From Micrococcales bacterium (GTDB lineage Bacteria > Actinomycetota > Actinomycetes > S36-B12 > GCA-2699445): DNA of 38,315 nucleotides. Where the stretch lies: the NCBI GenBank assembly GCA_002699445.1, contig PAAU01000063.1, positions 36,249 through 74,563 of the forward strand, read 5' to 3'. Shown here in pieces: positions 37,007 through 38,315 of this stretch. Position numbers and translations under genes: made by a program. The notes under the pieces were generated by a model, which saw only the letters and a list, made by a program, of their open reading frames with translations, was not told the DNA's origin and did no database searches. Positions within the stretch are counted from its first letter, which is position 1, and every line of letters starts with the position of its first letter.

Positions 37007-37582
37007 ATGACAATCGAGAATGACTCCGCGCACTCAGCGAATCCGTCACTACTTATGGCCCGGGGACCCGTAGTGCGGTGGCTAACAGGGACCGCTGTCG
37101 TAGTGATTCTCGTCGGCATTTACCTACTACTGAAGCCAATCGATTTATCCGACGGGAATTTTCTGCTGATTCCAGTAGGCGCCTTTTTACTAACGTCTTA
37201 TTGGGCAATTTTCGCCGTTGCAATCACCAGATTGCGACAATCACGTTATCCCGTTGTCGACGGCCTGATTCTGCTTGTGATCCTGCTAGCGCTGTTGTTA
37301 CTCGGCTTTGCTTACCTTTATCAATCTCTATCAGCGGCTAACCCGGCTTCGTTCACAACCAACATCGAAACAAAAATTGCCGCGGTGTACTTCTCGGTGA
37401 CGACACTAAGCACTGTGGGCTACGGAGAAATATCTCCCGGAGATGACATGGCGCGCGGAATCACTATGACTCAGATGCTGCTTGATCTCACAGTTCTCGG
37501 CCTCGGGGTGAAATTGCTCAGCCAAGCGAGCAAACACCGGCTGCAGACTTTAACGGTTGATACCAATTCCAGCTCTACGTAA
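37007..37582 (+). CDS. Two-pore-helix-type potassium channel protein with TVGYG filter
   Basis: 191 residues, the only supported plus-strand gene. Hydrophobic segments are at about 24-43, 52-74, 86-105 and 155-172; the pore helix and selectivity filter lie at 125-140, ending T-V-G-Y-G (136-140), the potassium channel signature. Two helices precede the core pair that flank the filter, so the topology is four membrane segments. No cytoplasmic RCK/nucleotide domain follows; about 18 polar residues end the protein. ATG at 37007 lacks a strong ribosome site. It converges on rpoC through a shared hairpin. No promoter is convincing in the 208-base gap before it. Confidence 0.88.
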   Translation: MTIENDSAHSANPSLLMARGPVVRWLTGTAVVVILVGIYLLLKPIDLSDGNFLLIPVGAFLLTSYWAIFAVAITRLRQSRYPVVDGLILLVILLALLLLGFAYLYQSLSAANPASFTTNIETKIAAVYFSVTTLSTVGYGEISPGDDMARGITMTQMLLDLTVLGLGVKLLSQASKHRLQTLTVDTNSSST

Positions 37583-37617
37583 CTCAAGACAACGCTTGCG
37601 CTAGCCAGAAAGACATG

Positions 37618-37655
37618 CGAGAGCCCTGACACCCGTTCGGGTGCCAGGGCTCTCG
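37618..37655. terminator. Bidirectional terminator between the channel gene and rpoC
   Basis: Eleven pairs (CGAGAGCCCTG with CAGGGCTCTCG), one A/C mismatch, then five more pairs (CACCC/GGGTG) and a four-base GTTC loop. It starts 35 bases after the channel stop and, on the other strand, six bases after the rpoC stop. The rpoC side is followed by a few T-rich bases (TGTCTTTCT), so termination of rpoC is the better supported role. Confidence 0.8.
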
Positions 37656-37661
37656 ATTCGA

Positions 37662-38315
37662 TCAGTTGGGGTAGTACCCGCGTGCGTCGAACTCTTCCAA
37701 CGCCACCGCTTCCCCAGTCGCGTCGCCGAAACCTTCTTGCTGGTAAGAAAGCTCGTCGTAGGTGGTGAACGACGGGTACATGGCCTCCTTGGCCTCGTCG
37801 GTGGGATCGACTCTGATGTTCCGATACTGCGGCATACCCGTGCCAGCTGGGATCAGCTTGCCCAGGATGACGTTCTCCTTGAGGCCCAGCAGATTGTCCC
37901 GTTTGGCTTGGATAGCTGCGTCAGTCAACACCCGGGGAGTCTCCTGGAACGAAGCCGCAGATAGCCACGACTCAGTTGCCAACGACGCCTTGGTGATACC
38001 CATGAGCTCGGGTCGGCCAGAAGCAGCCTGTCCGCCCTCTTGAACGACAGTGCGGTTGTTGTTTTCAAACTGACCGCGATCGACTAGTTCACCCGCTAGG
38101 AAGTCCGAGTCACCCGAATCAATGATGGTGATCCGTCGCAGCATCTGCCGCAGAATAACCTCGATGTGCTTGTCATGGATTGATACACCCTGACTGCGAT
38201 ACACCTTTTGAACTTCATCGACCAGGAACCGCTGCGCGGAGCGCTGTCCCTCTACTCGGAGAACCTCCTTGGGATCAATCACACCCTTAACCAGCTGGGT
38301 ACCAACTGCAATCTC
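37662..38315 (-). CDS. rpoC: DNA-directed RNA polymerase subunit beta' (C-terminal 217 residues)
   Basis: The frame is open to the right edge, so the gene is cut at its 5' side. It shows [20 protein letters not shown], the segment [25 protein letters not shown] with [35 protein letters not shown], and [21 protein letters not shown], all from the conserved C-terminus near the active-centre jaw and omega contact. It ends ARGYYPN. The main hairpin terminator follows. Confidence 0.97.
   Translation of the reverse strand, partial: EIAVGTQLVKGVIDPKEVLRVEGQRSAQRFLVDEVQKVYRSQGVSIHDKHIEVILRQMLRRITIIDSGDSDFLAGELVDRGQFENNNRTVVQEGGQAASGRPELMGITKASLATESWLSAASFQETPRVLTDAAIQAKRDNLLGLKENVILGKLIPAGTGMPQYRNIRVDPTDEAKEAMYPSFTTYDELSYQQEGFGDATGEAVALEEFDARGYYPN

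Overview
The window comes from an actinobacterium. Almost every gene reads on the minus strand, GTG starts are frequent, and neighbours are joined by GTGA, ATGA or TGATG overlaps. The gene order matches the conserved actinobacterial rpoC / str / S10 / spc / alpha / rplM-rpsI / glmM-glmS / acpS-nnrDE-alr-tsaE-tsaB-rimI-tsaD block. GC content looks moderate (roughly mid-50s percent by eye), lower than soil actinomycetes. An aquatic, streamlined lineage is possible, but that is inference, and no rRNA or tRNA gene is present to place it.

Layout in transcription order, from right to left. (1) 38315-37662: C-terminal end of rpoC, closed by a long hairpin that also terminates a plus-strand potassium-channel-like gene (37007-37582). 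(2) 36798-35791: a quinone-oxidoreductase-like gene. Together with the channel it separates rpoC from the str operon. (3) 35691-31080: str operon promoter, a leader of about 210 nt, then rpsL, rpsG, fusA and tuf. (4) 31079-28209 and on to 18262: S10 and spc genes from rpsJ through rplO, secY, adk, map, infA and rpmJ. (5) 18111-14087: rpsM, rpsK, rpsD, rpoA, rplQ and truA. (6) 13987-13019: a lone carbamate kinase gene with its own candidate promoter. (7) 12953-11793: promoter, rplM and rpsI. (8) 11785-1718: cell-wall, cofactor-repair and tRNA-modification genes (glmM, glmS, acpS, nnrDE, alr, an alpha/beta hydrolase, tsaE, tsaB, rimI, tsaD), the last seven tightly overlapping. (9) 1577-1: the start of a secreted protein that runs off the left edge.

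The genes supply the translation machinery (ribosomal proteins, IF-1, EF-G, EF-Tu), export (SecY, Map), transcription (RpoA, RpoC), adenylate balance (Adk), peptidoglycan precursors (GlmS, GlmM, Alr), acyl-carrier activation (AcpS), NAD(P)HX repair and the universal t6A37 tRNA modification (TsaB, TsaD, TsaE). The least ordinary item is the left-edge gene. It is a 525-codon open frame with an export signal and three tandem modules of about 175 residues that resemble phage tail-collar / tail-fibre tip domains. Further observations are structured spacers (tandem hairpins before rpsM, rpsJ and rpoA, and an inverted repeat near the infA start), a 39-bp tandem repeat inside rpsI, low-complexity tails on S9, L17 and S3, and a zinc-knuckle form of S4.
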